Source: Clostridia bacterium | GTDB taxonomy: Bacteria; Bacillota_A; Clostridia; Christensenellales; Aristaeellaceae | Length of the DNA: 32,624 bases | Assembly: GCA_017530275.1 (NCBI GenBank) | Contig: JAFXMP010000032.1 | Span: forward strand, 1 to 32,624 | Direction of reading: 5' to 3' | Shown: in pieces, positions 1-8,057 of the stretch | How the letters are laid out: every line of letters starts with the position of its first letter | How positions within the stretch are numbered: the first letter of the stretch is position 1 | The notes under the pieces: generated by a model | What the model saw: the letters and a program-made list of their open reading frames with translations, nothing else | What the model was told of the DNA's origin: nothing | The model's database searches: none | Made by a program: the position numbers and the translations under genes

Positions 1-222
1 AATTCCCTCCTGATTTACGAGGCTTTTCTTTTTCCCCCGATTTTATGTTCCAATTTGCTAATTCGCCTGTTATTCTCACTTGTAACTGAAAAAGATACGC
101 TGCCCTTCTTGTACCAGCGTACCTTTTTCAGTGACCTTGATATCGAGGCCTTTTCCGTAGAGCGCTCCGAGGCGGAATTGACAGCGGATAAAATGTGGCA
201 AAAGGCTGCTGGATATGGATAA
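1..222 (+). CDS. 3' end of an unidentified gene (partial, cut by the window start)
   Basis: A reading frame is open from the first base to a TAA at 220-222 and encodes about 73 residues. The first third is hydrophobic and could be the end of a membrane segment. The rest is charged and ends in ADKMWQKAAGYG. I do not recognise the family, and no start codon with a ribosome binding site is visible, so the gene probably begins outside the window. A Rho-independent terminator follows at 268-298, which fits a real transcription unit ending here. It could also be a decayed gene end. Confidence 0.4.
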   Translation, partial: NSLLIYEAFLFPPILCSNLLIRLLFSLVTEKDTLPFLYQRTFFSDLDIEAFSVERSEAELTADKMWQKAAGYG

Positions 223-267
223 ACTGGACAAGGCAGCGGGCGGAACGAATTGATTGGAAGACTTTTG

Positions 268-298
268 AGGAACTGCTTTTCGAGGGGCAGTTCCTTTT
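268..298 (+). terminator. Rho-independent terminator before murA
   Basis: The arms AGGAACTGC (268-276) and GCAGTTCCT (287-295) are perfect inverted repeats around a 10-base loop, followed by TTTT. It would end transcription of the partial gene at the window start and insulate the murA promoter. Confidence 0.75.
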
Positions 299-335
299 AT
301 ACTTGCATTTTACAATATGAATAAGAAAAAAGTGC

Positions 336-364
336 TTAACAAATTTGAAATAATATGGTATACT
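336..364 (+). promoter_or_regulatory. sigma-A type promoter of murA
   Basis: TTAACA (336-341), a 17-base spacer and TATACT (359-364) closely fit the -35/-10 consensus. A transcript starting near 371 would have a leader of about 45 bases before the ATG at 416. This placement also argues against the in-frame ATG at 317, which lies upstream of the promoter. Confidence 0.7.
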
Positions 365-415
365 AAAAATGGTGTTCTATCTGTGTATGCCTTTGAACGA
401 GGAGGAACGAACCGG

Positions 416-1699
416 ATGGATTCGTACAAGCTGCTGATCACGGGCGGCATACCGCTGATGGGCGAAACGTATGTTTCTGGCGGGAAAAACACATCGGTGG
501 CGGTGATCCCCGCGGCGCTTTTGTCGGACGAGCCCTGCACCATTGAAAACCTGCCGGATATTGAGGACGTGCGGGTGCTGGTGGATATCCTGCGGGCATT
601 GGGCGCGACGGTGGAGTATCAGGGCGAGGCCAGGCGGATGACCGTGGACCCGCGCACCGTTACCTCCTGCAAGGTGCCTTACCGGCAGAGCCAGCGGATG
701 CGGGCCAGCTATTATATGCTGGGCGCGCTGCTGGGCCGCTGCGGCGAGGCGGAGGTTGGCTATCCCGGCGGATGCTCCATCGGGGCGCGTCCGGTGGATC
801 AGCACTTAAAGGCCTTCCGGGCTATGGGCGCCAAGGTAGAGGAACGTGGCGCCACCATCACCGCCAAAGGCAAAATGCGGGGCGCACAGGTGTTTTTTGA
901 CCGGATCACCGTGGGCGGCACCATCAACGCCATGCTGGCGGCGGCCAAGGCGGAGGGCAATACCATCCTGTATAACGCCGCGCGGGAGCCCCACGTGGTA
1001 GACCTTGCCAACTTTCTGAACTCCATGGGCTGCCGGGTGCGCGGCGCCGGTACGGACACCATCCGCATCGTTGGCGCGAAGCACCTGCACGGCAGCACCT
1101 ATACCGTGATCCCGGACCAGATCGAAACGGGCACGCTGATGATCGCCGCGGCGGCCACCCGGGGCGACGTAGTGATCCGGGGCTGCATTCCCGCGCATAT
1201 GGACGCGCTGACAGCCAAACTGCTGGAAATGGGCGTGTCGGTGGGCGATATGGACGACGCCATCCGGGTGCGCACTGCCAGAGGTCACCGGGCCGTGAAT
1301 ATCAAGACTCAGGAATATCCCGGCTTTCCCACCGATCTGCAGCAGCCCATGAGCGCTTTGCTCACCCGGGCCAGCGGCGATTCGGTAGTGATCGAAACCA
1401 TTTTCGAGGCCCGATTCAAGCATTTGATGGAAATGCAGCGCATGGGCGCCCACGTGCGCATTTTGGAACAGACTGCGCTGATCGAGGGCGTGAGCGAACT
1501 GTACGGCGCGCCTGTTACCGCCACGGACCTGCGGGCCGGGGCCGCGCTGGTGATTGCCGGGCTGATGGCAAACGGCACCACGGAAATTTATGAACCCGGC
1601 TTTATTGAACGGGGCTACGAGCATATGGAAGATAAGCTGCGGGCTCTGGGCGCGAAGATCCGCCGGGAGCCCCTGGACCCGCAGGAACTGCACGGGTGA
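416..1699 (+). CDS. murA: UDP-N-acetylglucosamine 1-carboxyvinyltransferase (MurA)
   Basis: MurA transfers enolpyruvate from phosphoenolpyruvate to the 3'-OH of UDP-GlcNAc, the first committed step of peptidoglycan synthesis in the cytoplasm, and is the fosfomycin target. The 427-residue protein matches the usual length of about 420. The N-terminal GGKNTSVAV stretch carries the substrate-binding Lys24-Asn25 pair, and the loop GGCSIGARPVD holds the catalytic cysteine (about residue 120, equivalent to E. coli Cys115, so fosfomycin-sensitive type). The start at 416 is chosen because GGAGGAA sits at 401-407 with good spacing. The frame stays open to an ATG at 317, but that lies before the promoter. 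Many Firmicutes have two MurA paralogues, and I cannot tell from the window which one this is. Confidence 0.96.
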   Translation: MDSYKLLITGGIPLMGETYVSGGKNTSVAVIPAALLSDEPCTIENLPDIEDVRVLVDILRALGATVEYQGEARRMTVDPRTVTSCKVPYRQSQRMRASYYMLGALLGRCGEAEVGYPGGCSIGARPVDQHLKAFRAMGAKVEERGATITAKGKMRGAQVFFDRITVGGTINAMLAAAKAEGNTILYNAAREPHVVDLANFLNSMGCRVRGAGTDTIRIVGAKHLHGSTYTVIPDQIETGTLMIAAAATRGDVVIRGCIPAHMDALTAKLLEMGVSVGDMDDAIRVRTARGHRAVNIKTQEYPGFPTDLQQPMSALLTRASGDSVVIETIFEARFKHLMEMQRMGAHVRILEQTALIEGVSELYGAPVTATDLRAGAALVIAGLMANGTTEIYEPGFIERGYEHMEDKLRALGAKIRREPLDPQELHG

Positions 1700-1701
1700 T
1701 A

Positions 1702-1790
1702 GTAGGGATTAGACAGTAGGCAATAGGAATTAGTATAGCGAATTATTCTTTTTGTCTTTCTTTCCTCACCCTGCTCCCCAATCCCTAACC
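1702..1790. repeat. intergenic inverted-repeat segment after murA
   Basis: The gap contains TAGGGATT motifs near 1703-1730 and the complementary AATCCCTA near 1780-1787, with a T/C-rich centre. A transcript could fold back on itself, so this may work as a weak terminator or be an intergenic repeat. No gene is seen here. Confidence 0.35.
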
Positions 1791-1806
1791 GAAAGGGAAT
1801 GATGCT

Positions 1807-2337
1807 TTGAATGCTTTTGAAATATTAGGACTGAACGAAAACGCGGACGAAACGCAGGTGCGCCAGGCGTATCACCAACGGGTGAAGGCCTGCCACCCCG
1901 ATCAGTTTAAGGACGGGGACGTACAGCGTCAGGCCCAGGATCAGCTGATCCAACTGAACCTGGCTTATGAAGAAGCCCTTCGCCGTACCGTCGGAAAACC
2001 AAAGACCGTTTTTCATACCGTTTCCCCGGAGGAAGCCAAAACCATCGCGAAAAAGCTGCTGGAGCAGCAGCGCTATGAAAGCGCCCTGCTGCAATTGAGC
2101 CACGCCGAAAGCAAGGACGATGAATGGTATTATATTCACGGCCAATTGCTGATGGGCATGCGGCAGTACAATACCGCCCACCAGTCCTTCCGGGAGGCCG
2201 TGCGCTTGAAGCCGGAAAACAACGAATACCGCCGGGGCGCGCTGGACGCCGCCCTCGCCATGAAAAGGCACCAGAAATGGCCTTACCGCGTGGCGGAATG
2301 GGCCGGCGGTCTGCTGCACCGGCGCGGCAGGACCTGA
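1807..2337 (+). CDS. J-domain protein with C-terminal tetratricopeptide repeat
   Basis: The 176-residue protein starts with a J domain (about residues 1-63). It has the hallmark HPD tripeptide in KACHPDQF, which stimulates the ATPase of DnaK/Hsp70, and the usual helix II/III pattern around it. The C-terminal half (about 75-160) resembles one or two TPR repeats (YYIHGQLLMGMRQYNTAHQS), a protein-interaction scaffold. It lacks the Gly/Phe and zinc-finger regions of DnaJ, so it is a co-chaperone-like specialist and not DnaJ itself. The start is a TTG preceded by GAAAGGG with a 9-base spacing; the nearby ATG at 1799 runs into a stop after two codons. It is followed 25 bases later by pgsA and probably co-transcribed. 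Confidence 0.85.
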   Translation: MNAFEILGLNENADETQVRQAYHQRVKACHPDQFKDGDVQRQAQDQLIQLNLAYEEALRRTVGKPKTVFHTVSPEEAKTIAKKLLEQQRYESALLQLSHAESKDDEWYYIHGQLLMGMRQYNTAHQSFREAVRLKPENNEYRRGALDAALAMKRHQKWPYRVAEWAGGLLHRRGRT

Positions 2338-2362
2338 AAAAAACTAATGGAGCGTAACTGTC

Positions 2363-2884
2363 ATGAACCTGCCCAATAAGCTGACTCTGCTGCGCATCCT
2401 GCTGATTCCCGTGTGCCTGACGCTGTGGGCGCTGGGGCTGCCTGTTTTTTCGGCGGCAGTGTTTGCGCTGGCGGCGCTGACTGATTTTTTGGATGGATAC
2501 ATTGCCCGGAAGAAAAACATCACCACTGTATTCGGAAAGTTTGCCGACCCGGTGGCGGACAAGATCTTAGTGCTCACCGCTATGATCTTCCTGTGCGCGG
2601 ACGGCATCCTTCCCGCCTGGGCGGTGTGTATCGTGGCGGCACGGGAATTAATGGTGGATGGCCTGCGCCTGGTGGCTGTTGGCAAGGGCACGGTGATCGC
2701 CGCCGGCTGGCTGGGAAAAATCAAAACCAATTTGCAATTTTTCTGCATCCTGGGGGGCATGCTGCTGCCCAAGGGCCACATTGTCACCCTGATCCTCACC
2801 GTCGCCATGGCCGTGATGACCGTGTGGAGCGGGGCCAAGTATTTGTGGGGATATCGGGAGGTCATCACTTCCGGCGGGATGTAA
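2363..2884 (+). CDS. pgsA: CDP-diacylglycerol-glycerol-3-phosphate 3-phosphatidyltransferase (PgsA)
   Basis: PgsA makes phosphatidylglycerophosphate from CDP-diacylglycerol and glycerol-3-phosphate at the cytoplasmic membrane, the entry to phosphatidylglycerol and cardiolipin. The 173-residue protein has the N-terminal NLPNKLTLLRILLIP signature and the CDP-alcohol phosphotransferase motif D-x2-DG-x2-AR-x8-G-x3-D-x3-D, seen as DFLDGYIARKK (about residues 45-55) followed by GKFADPVADK. Several hydrophobic segments span the rest, as expected for this membrane family. GGAG lies 9 bases before the ATG. In many Firmicutes pgsA sits shortly upstream of recA, and the same order is found here. Confidence 0.94.
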   Translation: MNLPNKLTLLRILLIPVCLTLWALGLPVFSAAVFALAALTDFLDGYIARKKNITTVFGKFADPVADKILVLTAMIFLCADGILPAWAVCIVAARELMVDGLRLVAVGKGTVIAAGWLGKIKTNLQFFCILGGMLLPKGHIVTLILTVAMAVMTVWSGAKYLWGYREVITSGGM

Positions 2885-2896
2885 CGAAATGGAAGA

Positions 2897-3290
2897 ACCT
2901 GGGGCCTCCGCGGCCCCAGACCCCGCGGCAGGGGATGATCCCCTGCACCCTCTCCCGCGGAATAAACTTGATGCGACGAACAAACAATCTCCCGCTGCTG
3001 CATAAAAAAACAGCCCAGCTTGCCGCCTTTGTGCTTCTGGCCCGGCCGCTGAAAGCGGCCAACCCGGATGCAAAGCATCCGGGGAAAGCCAGGGAATAAT
3101 CCCCAGGAAAAAGCAAGCTTTTTCCCTGGGATTTTCCCGGCTTTCTGTGGGCCAGAAGCCCTCTATCTTTCGTATCTCCCGGCGACAGGCGGATGTTGTT
3201 TGTTTTTTCTATCCAAGTTGATTCGCCAGGATGGGTCCAGGGCCAAGCGGCCCTGGTTCGGGGGTTTAGGGGGCTGAAGAAGCCCCCTGC
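2897..3290. repeat. nested palindrome block between pgsA and recA
   Basis: This gene-free stretch is packed with inverted repeats. Examples are GGGGCCTCCGCGGCCCC (about 2901-2917), AGGGGATGATCCCCT (about 2931-2945), GGCCGCT/AGCGGCC (3044-3060), CCGGATGC/GCATCCGG (3064-3082) and AAAAAGC/GCTTTTT (about 3108-3123). GGGGGCT/AGCCCCC is near 3269-3287. An outer pair, GCTTCTGGCCC (3033-3043) and GGGCCAGAAGC (3149-3159), encloses several inner hairpins. AACTTGAT near 2965 is nearly matched by ATCCAAGTT near 3212. The short frames inside are not convincing as genes. It may be a structured RNA, a palindromic intergenic repeat or a MITE-like element. Confidence 0.6.
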
Positions 3291-3344
3291 CTCGTATCTT
3301 CTACTAACCTACGTGTACATTATAAAGTATCAAGGAGAATGACC

Positions 3345-4448
3345 ATGGCAAAGAAAGAATCCGCGAAGAAAGACCTGAAAACAGACAACACCCAGCAGGA
3401 AAAAATGAAGGCGCTGGAGGCCACCCTGTCCAGCATTGAAAAAGAATTCGGCAAGGGCACGGTGATGAAGCTGGGCGAAAAGACCGCCATGCAGGTGGAC
3501 GTGGTGCCCACTGGGTGCCTGGACCTGGATATGGCGCTGGGCGTTGGCGGCATTCCCCGGGGCCGCATCATCGAAATCTTTGGCCCGGAATCCTCCGGTA
3601 AAACCACGGTAGCCCTGCATGTGGTGGCTGAGGTGCAGAAAAAGGGCGGCGCGGCGGCCTTTATCGACGCGGAACACGCCCTTGATCCCAATTACGCCAA
3701 GAATTTGGGCGTGAATATCGATGAATTGTACGTAAGCCAGCCCAACTGCGGCGAGGACGCTTTGGAAATCGCCGAAGCGCTGCTACGCTCCGGGGCCATC
3801 GATATCGTGGTCATCGACTCCGTGGCCGCGTTGGTGCCCCGGGCCGAAATCGACGGCGAAATGGGCGATTCCTTCGTAGGCATCCAAGCCCGCCTCATGA
3901 GCCAGGCCATGCGCAAGCTCACCGGCGTGGTGGCGAAAACCAACGCCATCGCCCTGTTCATCAACCAGATCCGCGAAAAAGTGGGCGTGATGTACGGCAA
4001 CCCCGAAACCACCCCCGGCGGACGGGCCCTCAAATTCTACGCTTCCGTGCGGCTGGACGTGCGGCGGGGCGAACAGCTCAAGAACGGCAGCGACGTGATC
4101 GGCAACCGCACCAAGGTGAAGGTGGTCAAAAACAAGGTGGCCCCGCCCTTCCGTTCCTGCGAATTCGATCTGATCTACGGCCAGGGCATCAGCCGGGAAG
4201 GCAGCCTGCTGGATATGGCTGTTGCTAAGGATATCATCGTCAAGTCCGGGGCCTGGTTCTCCTACAACGATCAGCGTATTGCCCAGGGCCGGGATAACGC
4301 ACGCCAGTATTTGAAGGATCATCCCGACATCGCGGACGAGATCGACGCTCTGCTGCGCCAGCAGATGGCCCAGATGACGGTGCCCGCAGTGGACGAAGGC
4401 GACATCCCTGAAATGGACCCGGAACTGGGCGACGGCGATGAAGCGTGA
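3345..4448 (+). CDS. recA: recombinase RecA
   Basis: RecA forms filaments on single-stranded DNA, drives homologous strand exchange and activates LexA self-cleavage. The 367-residue product has Walker [10 protein letters not shown] (about residues 67-75), the catalytic EHALD region, Walker [13 protein letters not shown], the loop L2 region around [20 protein letters not shown] and the signature [14 protein letters not shown]. The acidic tail ([12 protein letters not shown]) is typical. AAGGAG at 3332-3337 is only one base from the ATG at 3339 but 7 bases from the ATG at 3345, so the latter (MAKKES) is preferred. I see no Gram-positive SOS box in the 60 bases upstream. The end overlaps the start of the ABC ATPase gene by 11 bases. 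Confidence 0.98.
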   Translation: MAKKESAKKDLKTDNTQQEKMKALEATLSSIEKEFGKGTVMKLGEKTAMQVDVVPTGCLDLDMALGVGGIPRGRIIEIFGPESSGKTTVALHVVAEVQKKGGAAAFIDAEHALDPNYAKNLGVNIDELYVSQPNCGEDALEIAEALLRSGAIDIVVIDSVAALVPRAEIDGEMGDSFVGIQARLMSQAMRKLTGVVAKTNAIALFINQIREKVGVMYGNPETTPGGRALKFYASVRLDVRRGEQLKNGSDVIGNRTKVKVVKNKVAPPFRSCEFDLIYGQGISREGSLLDMAVAKDIIVKSGAWFSYNDQRIAQGRDNARQYLKDHPDIADEIDALLRQQMAQMTVPAVDEGDIPEMDPELGDGDEA

Positions 4449-5241
4449 GCGCCCGCAGCCTGCCCAGGCGGACGCCTGCGGCCTTTGCCGGATCGAACTG
4501 GACCATGTGAGCGTAAAAGCCGGGGCGGATGTGCTGGTAGAGGACGTGAGCTTTCATATCCACTGCGGTCAGCTCACCGCTCTGGTGGGGCCAAACGGCG
4601 CGGGAAAAACCACCCTGGTGAAGGCCATTTTAGGCCAGCGGCCCTATACCGGCGCCATCCGCCATGTGGACGCGGACGGCCATACATTCCCCGCACCCCG
4701 CATTGGCTATGTGCCCCAGCAATTGCCTTTTGATAGGGAAATGCCGCTGACGGTGTGTGATCTCATGGCTGCCAGTCTGACCCGCCATCCAGTGTGGACG
4801 GGGGTAAGCAAGGCCATGCGTGAGCAGGTGCATAAAGCTCTGGAGGAAACTCAGGCAGCCAGCCTGATCGACAAGCGGCTGGGTGCTTTAAGCGGCGGCG
4901 AATTGCAGCGGGTACTGCTGGCCATGGCCCTGACGCCCCTGCCAGACCTGCTGGTGCTGGACGAACCGGTTTCCGGTGTGGATCAGAACGGCCTTGCGCT
5001 GTTTTTGCAGACCGTGGCTGCCCTCCGCCAGACCCACCACATGGCGATTCTGATGGTGAGCCACGATTGGGACCTGGTGCGAAGATTTGCCGATTTTGTG
5101 GTGCTGGTGCAGCAGAAGGTGCTGAAAACGGGCGCGCCGCAAGAAGTGTTTTCCTCTCCCGAATTTGCCAACGTGTTCCGGGGAGAAATGCCGCCCATAC
5201 TGGAAAGGGACGCCACCGCCGGAGCGCTGTTCAAGCCGTGA
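4438..5241 (+). CDS. metal-type ABC transporter ATP-binding protein (ZnuC/MntB-like)
   Basis: This is a 267-residue ABC ATPase that would power metal-ion uptake through a membrane permease. It shows Walker [10 protein letters not shown] (about residues 47-55), a Q-loop in [10 protein letters not shown], the signature LSGGELQRV, Walker B LLVLDEP and the switch histidine in MVSHDW. Overall layout and the [14 protein letters not shown] stretch fit the zinc/manganese family. The ATG lies inside the last codons of recA, suggesting coupled translation. The likely partner permease is at 7138-7980, three genes downstream, and no solute-binding protein gene is present in the window. The ion specificity cannot be read from the sequence. 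Confidence 0.88.
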   Translation: MKRERPQPAQADACGLCRIELDHVSVKAGADVLVEDVSFHIHCGQLTALVGPNGAGKTTLVKAILGQRPYTGAIRHVDADGHTFPAPRIGYVPQQLPFDREMPLTVCDLMAASLTRHPVWTGVSKAMREQVHKALEETQAASLIDKRLGALSGGELQRVLLAMALTPLPDLLVLDEPVSGVDQNGLALFLQTVAALRQTHHMAILMVSHDWDLVRRFADFVVLVQQKVLKTGAPQEVFSSPEFANVFRGEMPPILERDATAGALFKP

Positions 5242-5251
5242 GGAGGCATAT

Positions 5252-5737
5252 ATGGAACGTCAGTATACCCGACTGGATGAAACCAGAAAACTGATCGACG
5301 CCATCATCATGAGCTTGGAAAACGAAGCGGACAAGCGCGGGGCCTATGTGCATCTGTACGGTGTAGGACTGCTGGCTTCCCTGCTTGCCCTGAAAAGGGG
5401 CTTTGACCGGGAAACAGCAGAAATGGCCGAAATCGCTGGCATGCTCCACGATCTGCTGACCTATGTGGACCGATCCTCAGATACGGACGATCACGCCCAT
5501 ACCTGCGCGGATTACGCGAAAGAGCGCGTATTGGATCACCTCACTTGCTTTACGGATGAGGAAAAAGCCGTAATTTATCAGGGGATTTACAATCACAGCG
5601 ACAAACGCGTGCAAGGCGATCCCTTTGACGAAATCATTAAGGACGCCGACGCCGCTCAGCATTCCCTGCGCAACCCCATGGAGGATTTTTTCTATGACAA
5701 TCCCCGCATCCAGCGGGTGATCCGGGAACTGCTGTAA
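5252..5737 (+). CDS. HD-domain phosphohydrolase-like protein
   Basis: The 161-residue protein has metal-binding HD-superfamily features: an early histidine in AYVHLYGVG, the HD pair in AGMLHDLLTY (about residues 68-77), a later His in YNHSDK and a conserved-looking Asp in IIKDADAAQH. HD proteins of this size hydrolyse nucleotides or other phosphate esters; the substrate is unknown. The start at 5252 is chosen because AGGAGG ends 5 bases before the ATG, although the frame is open further upstream inside the ABC gene. It begins 10 bases after the ABC ATPase stop, so it is probably in the same operon. Confidence 0.8.
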   Translation: MERQYTRLDETRKLIDAIIMSLENEADKRGAYVHLYGVGLLASLLALKRGFDRETAEMAEIAGMLHDLLTYVDRSSDTDDHAHTCADYAKERVLDHLTCFTDEEKAVIYQGIYNHSDKRVQGDPFDEIIKDADAAQHSLRNPMEDFFYDNPRIQRVIRELL

Positions 5738-5750
5738 TACATACTTGAAC

Positions 5751-6293
5751 ATGAGAGAAAACGAAACGGAACACCGTGCTGTATATCGAAAAGATGGCAC
5801 GCCAACGGGCGAAATCGTCGAAAAGCACGCTCCCAAGCGTCCGGGCGATTATTTCCGCCATGTAGTGCTGGTGATGAAAACGCAGAACAGCCCCCCGCCC
5901 GGTCAGGGAGAGGGGCGCTATATTGTTCAGCAGCGTTCTTTGAAAGCCCGGTATTTCGCCGGGAAATGGGATGTGACCGGCGGCGGCGTACAGGCCCATG
6001 AAACGCCTGCTCAGGCAGCCGTCCGGGAAGCTAAGGAAGAACTGCATCTGGATGTATGTCCGGACGAGCTTTCCCTGGTATACGAATATACCGTTCATTG
6101 GCAGGATGGCACCGGCCTGTTCATTTCCATGTACGCCTGCCGCGTTTCCGTGCCGGAAAAGGGCTTCACCTGGGACGAACGGGAGGTAAACGATGTGGGC
6201 GTTTTCCCTTTCCACGTGTTCCGCGCACACGTGATGGACCACAATGACGAAGCATTTGGCCAAGCGCTGGACCGCATTGAAGCTACCTTGTAA
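5751..6293 (+). CDS. Nudix hydrolase
   Basis: Nudix enzymes hydrolyse nucleoside diphosphates linked to another group. The 180-residue protein has a Nudix box G-x5-E-x7-RE-x2-EE (GGVQAHETPAQAAVREAKEE), in which the usual glycine after the EE pair is replaced by histidine. The N-terminus (VYRKDGTPTGEIVEKH) resembles the isopentenyl-diphosphate isomerase-like/YfcD branch of Nudix proteins. The strand-rich core GKWDVTGGGV is typical. No good ribosome binding site is visible; the ATG at 5751 is preferred over the TTG at 5745. It follows the HD gene by 13 bases and sits in the same run. The substrate is not predictable. Confidence 0.82.
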   Translation: MRENETEHRAVYRKDGTPTGEIVEKHAPKRPGDYFRHVVLVMKTQNSPPPGQGEGRYIVQQRSLKARYFAGKWDVTGGGVQAHETPAQAAVREAKEELHLDVCPDELSLVYEYTVHWQDGTGLFISMYACRVSVPEKGFTWDEREVNDVGVFPFHVFRAHVMDHNDEAFGQALDRIEATL

Positions 6294-6305
6294 AGGAAAA
6301 AACTC

Positions 6306-7082
6306 ATGTTCAGCAAGGAAGAAATCAAACGAATCGCCATGGAGCAATCCGCCCGGGACCTGAACTGCAGGCCGGAGGATTTTTCAAAATTGCAGCCTGT
6401 GCTGACCTCCGGCGGCAGTGGACTGAGCGCCCAGGCCAAGCGATACTATAAAGAGCCCCTTCCCATCAATTTTGTCTCCTACGGCAGCAATGTGGTGGCT
6501 TCAGCAATGCCGGAATATCAGGAAATTGCGGCAGAGTATATTCACAAATTTGAATTTTACCGCTGCTTTGAAACGCCTGCCATCCATTGGCTGGACGAGC
6601 ACATCGCCCCGATGGGGCAAAAGGTGTGCTTCATGGCGGAATATCAGTTGCCCGATCCCGATAAAGTGCGCGCTTTGCCCTGCGCTTATCCCCTGCGGGT
6701 ATTGGAACAAAAGGATTTTGCCGGGCTGTATTTGCCGGAGTGGCACAACGCCCTGTGCGAACAGCGCAAGGAGCTGGACGTACTGGGCATAGGCGCTTAC
6801 GACGGGGACAAGCTTATCGGTTTGGCCGGATGCTCGGCGGATGCTGAAAACATGTGGCAGATCGGCGTGGATGTGCTGCGGTCATACCGCCATCAGGGCG
6901 TCGCCGCCGCGCTGACCAGCCGTCTGGCTTTAGAAATATTGGACCGGGGCAAGGTCCCATTTTACTGCTCCGCCTGGTCCAATCTGCTCTCCATGCGAAA
7001 CGCCCTCCGATGCGGCTTTACGCCCGCCTGGGTTGAAATGACCGTTAAACCTGAAAGCATTGTGAAAGAAATACTTGGTTGA
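6306..7082 (+). CDS. GNAT-family N-acetyltransferase
   Basis: The 258-residue protein has a C-terminal GNAT fold (about residues 150-240). The acetyl-CoA binding region is seen as IGVDVLRSYRHQGVAAALTS, which contains the R/Q-x-x-G-x-A-like pyrophosphate loop, followed by FYCSAWSNLLSMRNALRCGF, a common GNAT end motif. The N-terminal half is less conserved and may set the substrate. It lies 12 bases after the Nudix gene and is probably part of the same operon. The acetyl acceptor is unknown. Confidence 0.8.
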   Translation: MFSKEEIKRIAMEQSARDLNCRPEDFSKLQPVLTSGGSGLSAQAKRYYKEPLPINFVSYGSNVVASAMPEYQEIAAEYIHKFEFYRCFETPAIHWLDEHIAPMGQKVCFMAEYQLPDPDKVRALPCAYPLRVLEQKDFAGLYLPEWHNALCEQRKELDVLGIGAYDGDKLIGLAGCSADAENMWQIGVDVLRSYRHQGVAAALTSRLALEILDRGKVPFYCSAWSNLLSMRNALRCGFTPAWVEMTVKPESIVKEILG

Positions 7083-7137
7083 TTTGTGTATTTGTCCATT
7101 CTTCCGGCTTCTCTGATCATGAAAGCGAGGATTTTTC

Positions 7138-7980
7138 TTGACGACGATTTATCAAATCATGAACACTATTCTGCCCTTTGAATGCTTCGAGCTGGATTTT
7201 ATGAAGCGGGGGCTGCTGGCGATCCTGCTATTGACCCCCTTGCTGGCCCTCATGGGCACCATGGCGGTGAACCGTCGCATGGCGTTCTTTTCGGACGCGC
7301 TGGGCCACTCTGCCCTGTGCGGCGTGGGTTTGGGACTGCTGCTGGGCATCCAAAGCCAATTGGTCAGCATGATCCTATTCGGCGTGATCTGGGCCGTGAT
7401 GATTTCCCGCATCAACCGCACTGGCGGCGCGTCGGCGGACACCATCATCAGCGTGTTTTCCTCCACGGGCATCGCTGCGGGGCTGATGATCCTATCCCGG
7501 AACGGCAGCTTCGCCAAGTATTCCGCCCTGCTGGCAGGGGATATCGTGTCCGTGCCGGAAGGCGATCTGCTGTGGCTGCTGATTGCCCTGCCCCTGGGCG
7601 TTGGCGCATGGGCGCTGCTGTATAACAAGCTGCTTCTCACCGCCGTGAACCCCGCCCTGGCCCAGAGCCGTGGCGTGAATACCAAATGGGTAGAATACGC
7701 TTTTGTTTCCCTGGTAGCGGTGGTGGTCATGCTGTCTATCCGCTGGGTAGGTGTGCTGCTGATCAATGCATTGCTGATCCTGCCAGCGGCCGCAGCGCGA
7801 AACGTATCCCGGACCGCTGCCCAGCACGCTCTGTTCAGTATACTGATCGGCCTGTTCTGCGGGGTCGCCGGGCTGGTGGTTTCCTACTATATGGAAAACA
7901 CTGGCGCAGGCGCTGCCATTGTGTTATGCGCCGCGATTTGTTACGCGGCAACGCTGCCCTTAAGGAAAAGAGTGCAATAA
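7138..7980 (+). CDS. metal ABC transporter permease (ZnuB/MntC-like, ABC-3 family)
   Basis: The 280-residue, strongly hydrophobic protein has about eight predicted membrane segments. Its family-typical N-terminal region includes LMGTMAVNRRMAFFSDALGH and the central LAQSRGVNTKWVEYAF. ABC-3 permeases form the channel for zinc, manganese or iron uptake and pair with an ATPase such as the one at 4438-5241. The start is taken as TTG at 7138, 9 bases after GCGAGG; an internal ATG at 7159 is the alternative. No periplasmic-binding lipoprotein gene is nearby, so the complete transporter needs a component from elsewhere. Confidence 0.87.
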   Translation: MTTIYQIMNTILPFECFELDFMKRGLLAILLLTPLLALMGTMAVNRRMAFFSDALGHSALCGVGLGLLLGIQSQLVSMILFGVIWAVMISRINRTGGASADTIISVFSSTGIAAGLMILSRNGSFAKYSALLAGDIVSVPEGDLLWLLIALPLGVGAWALLYNKLLLTAVNPALAQSRGVNTKWVEYAFVSLVAVVVMLSIRWVGVLLINALLILPAAAARNVSRTAAQHALFSILIGLFCGVAGLVVSYYMENTGAGAAIVLCAAICYAATLPLRKRVQ

Positions 7981-7995
7981 TACATTCTGTGATCG

Positions 7996-8024
7996 TTTAC
8001 ACCTTTGGAAAATTATGCTACAAT
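7996..8024 (+). promoter_or_regulatory. sigma-A type promoter of the GH5 gene
   Basis: TTTACA (7996-8001), a 17-base spacer and TACAAT (8019-8024) lie directly after the permease stop and 34 bases before the glycosidase ATG. The gene is therefore probably its own transcription unit. Confidence 0.68.
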
Positions 8025-8057
8025 CGGCTTAGAGAAAACGTTGGGAGGAAACGAGCA

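Noticed and set aside
317..415. Upstream in-frame start for murA
   Set aside because: This ATG is upstream of the promoter at 336-364 and lacks a good ribosome binding site; the ATG at 416 has GGAGGAA.
806..1693. Long - strand open frame of 295 codons opposite murA
   Set aside because: It is a shadow frame in GC-rich coding DNA; MurA on the + strand is certain and the product has no recognisable domain or ribosome binding site.
2593..3099. Open frames running through the palindrome block after pgsA
   Set aside because: They overlap pgsA or consist of hairpin sequence, with no domain features or ribosome binding sites.
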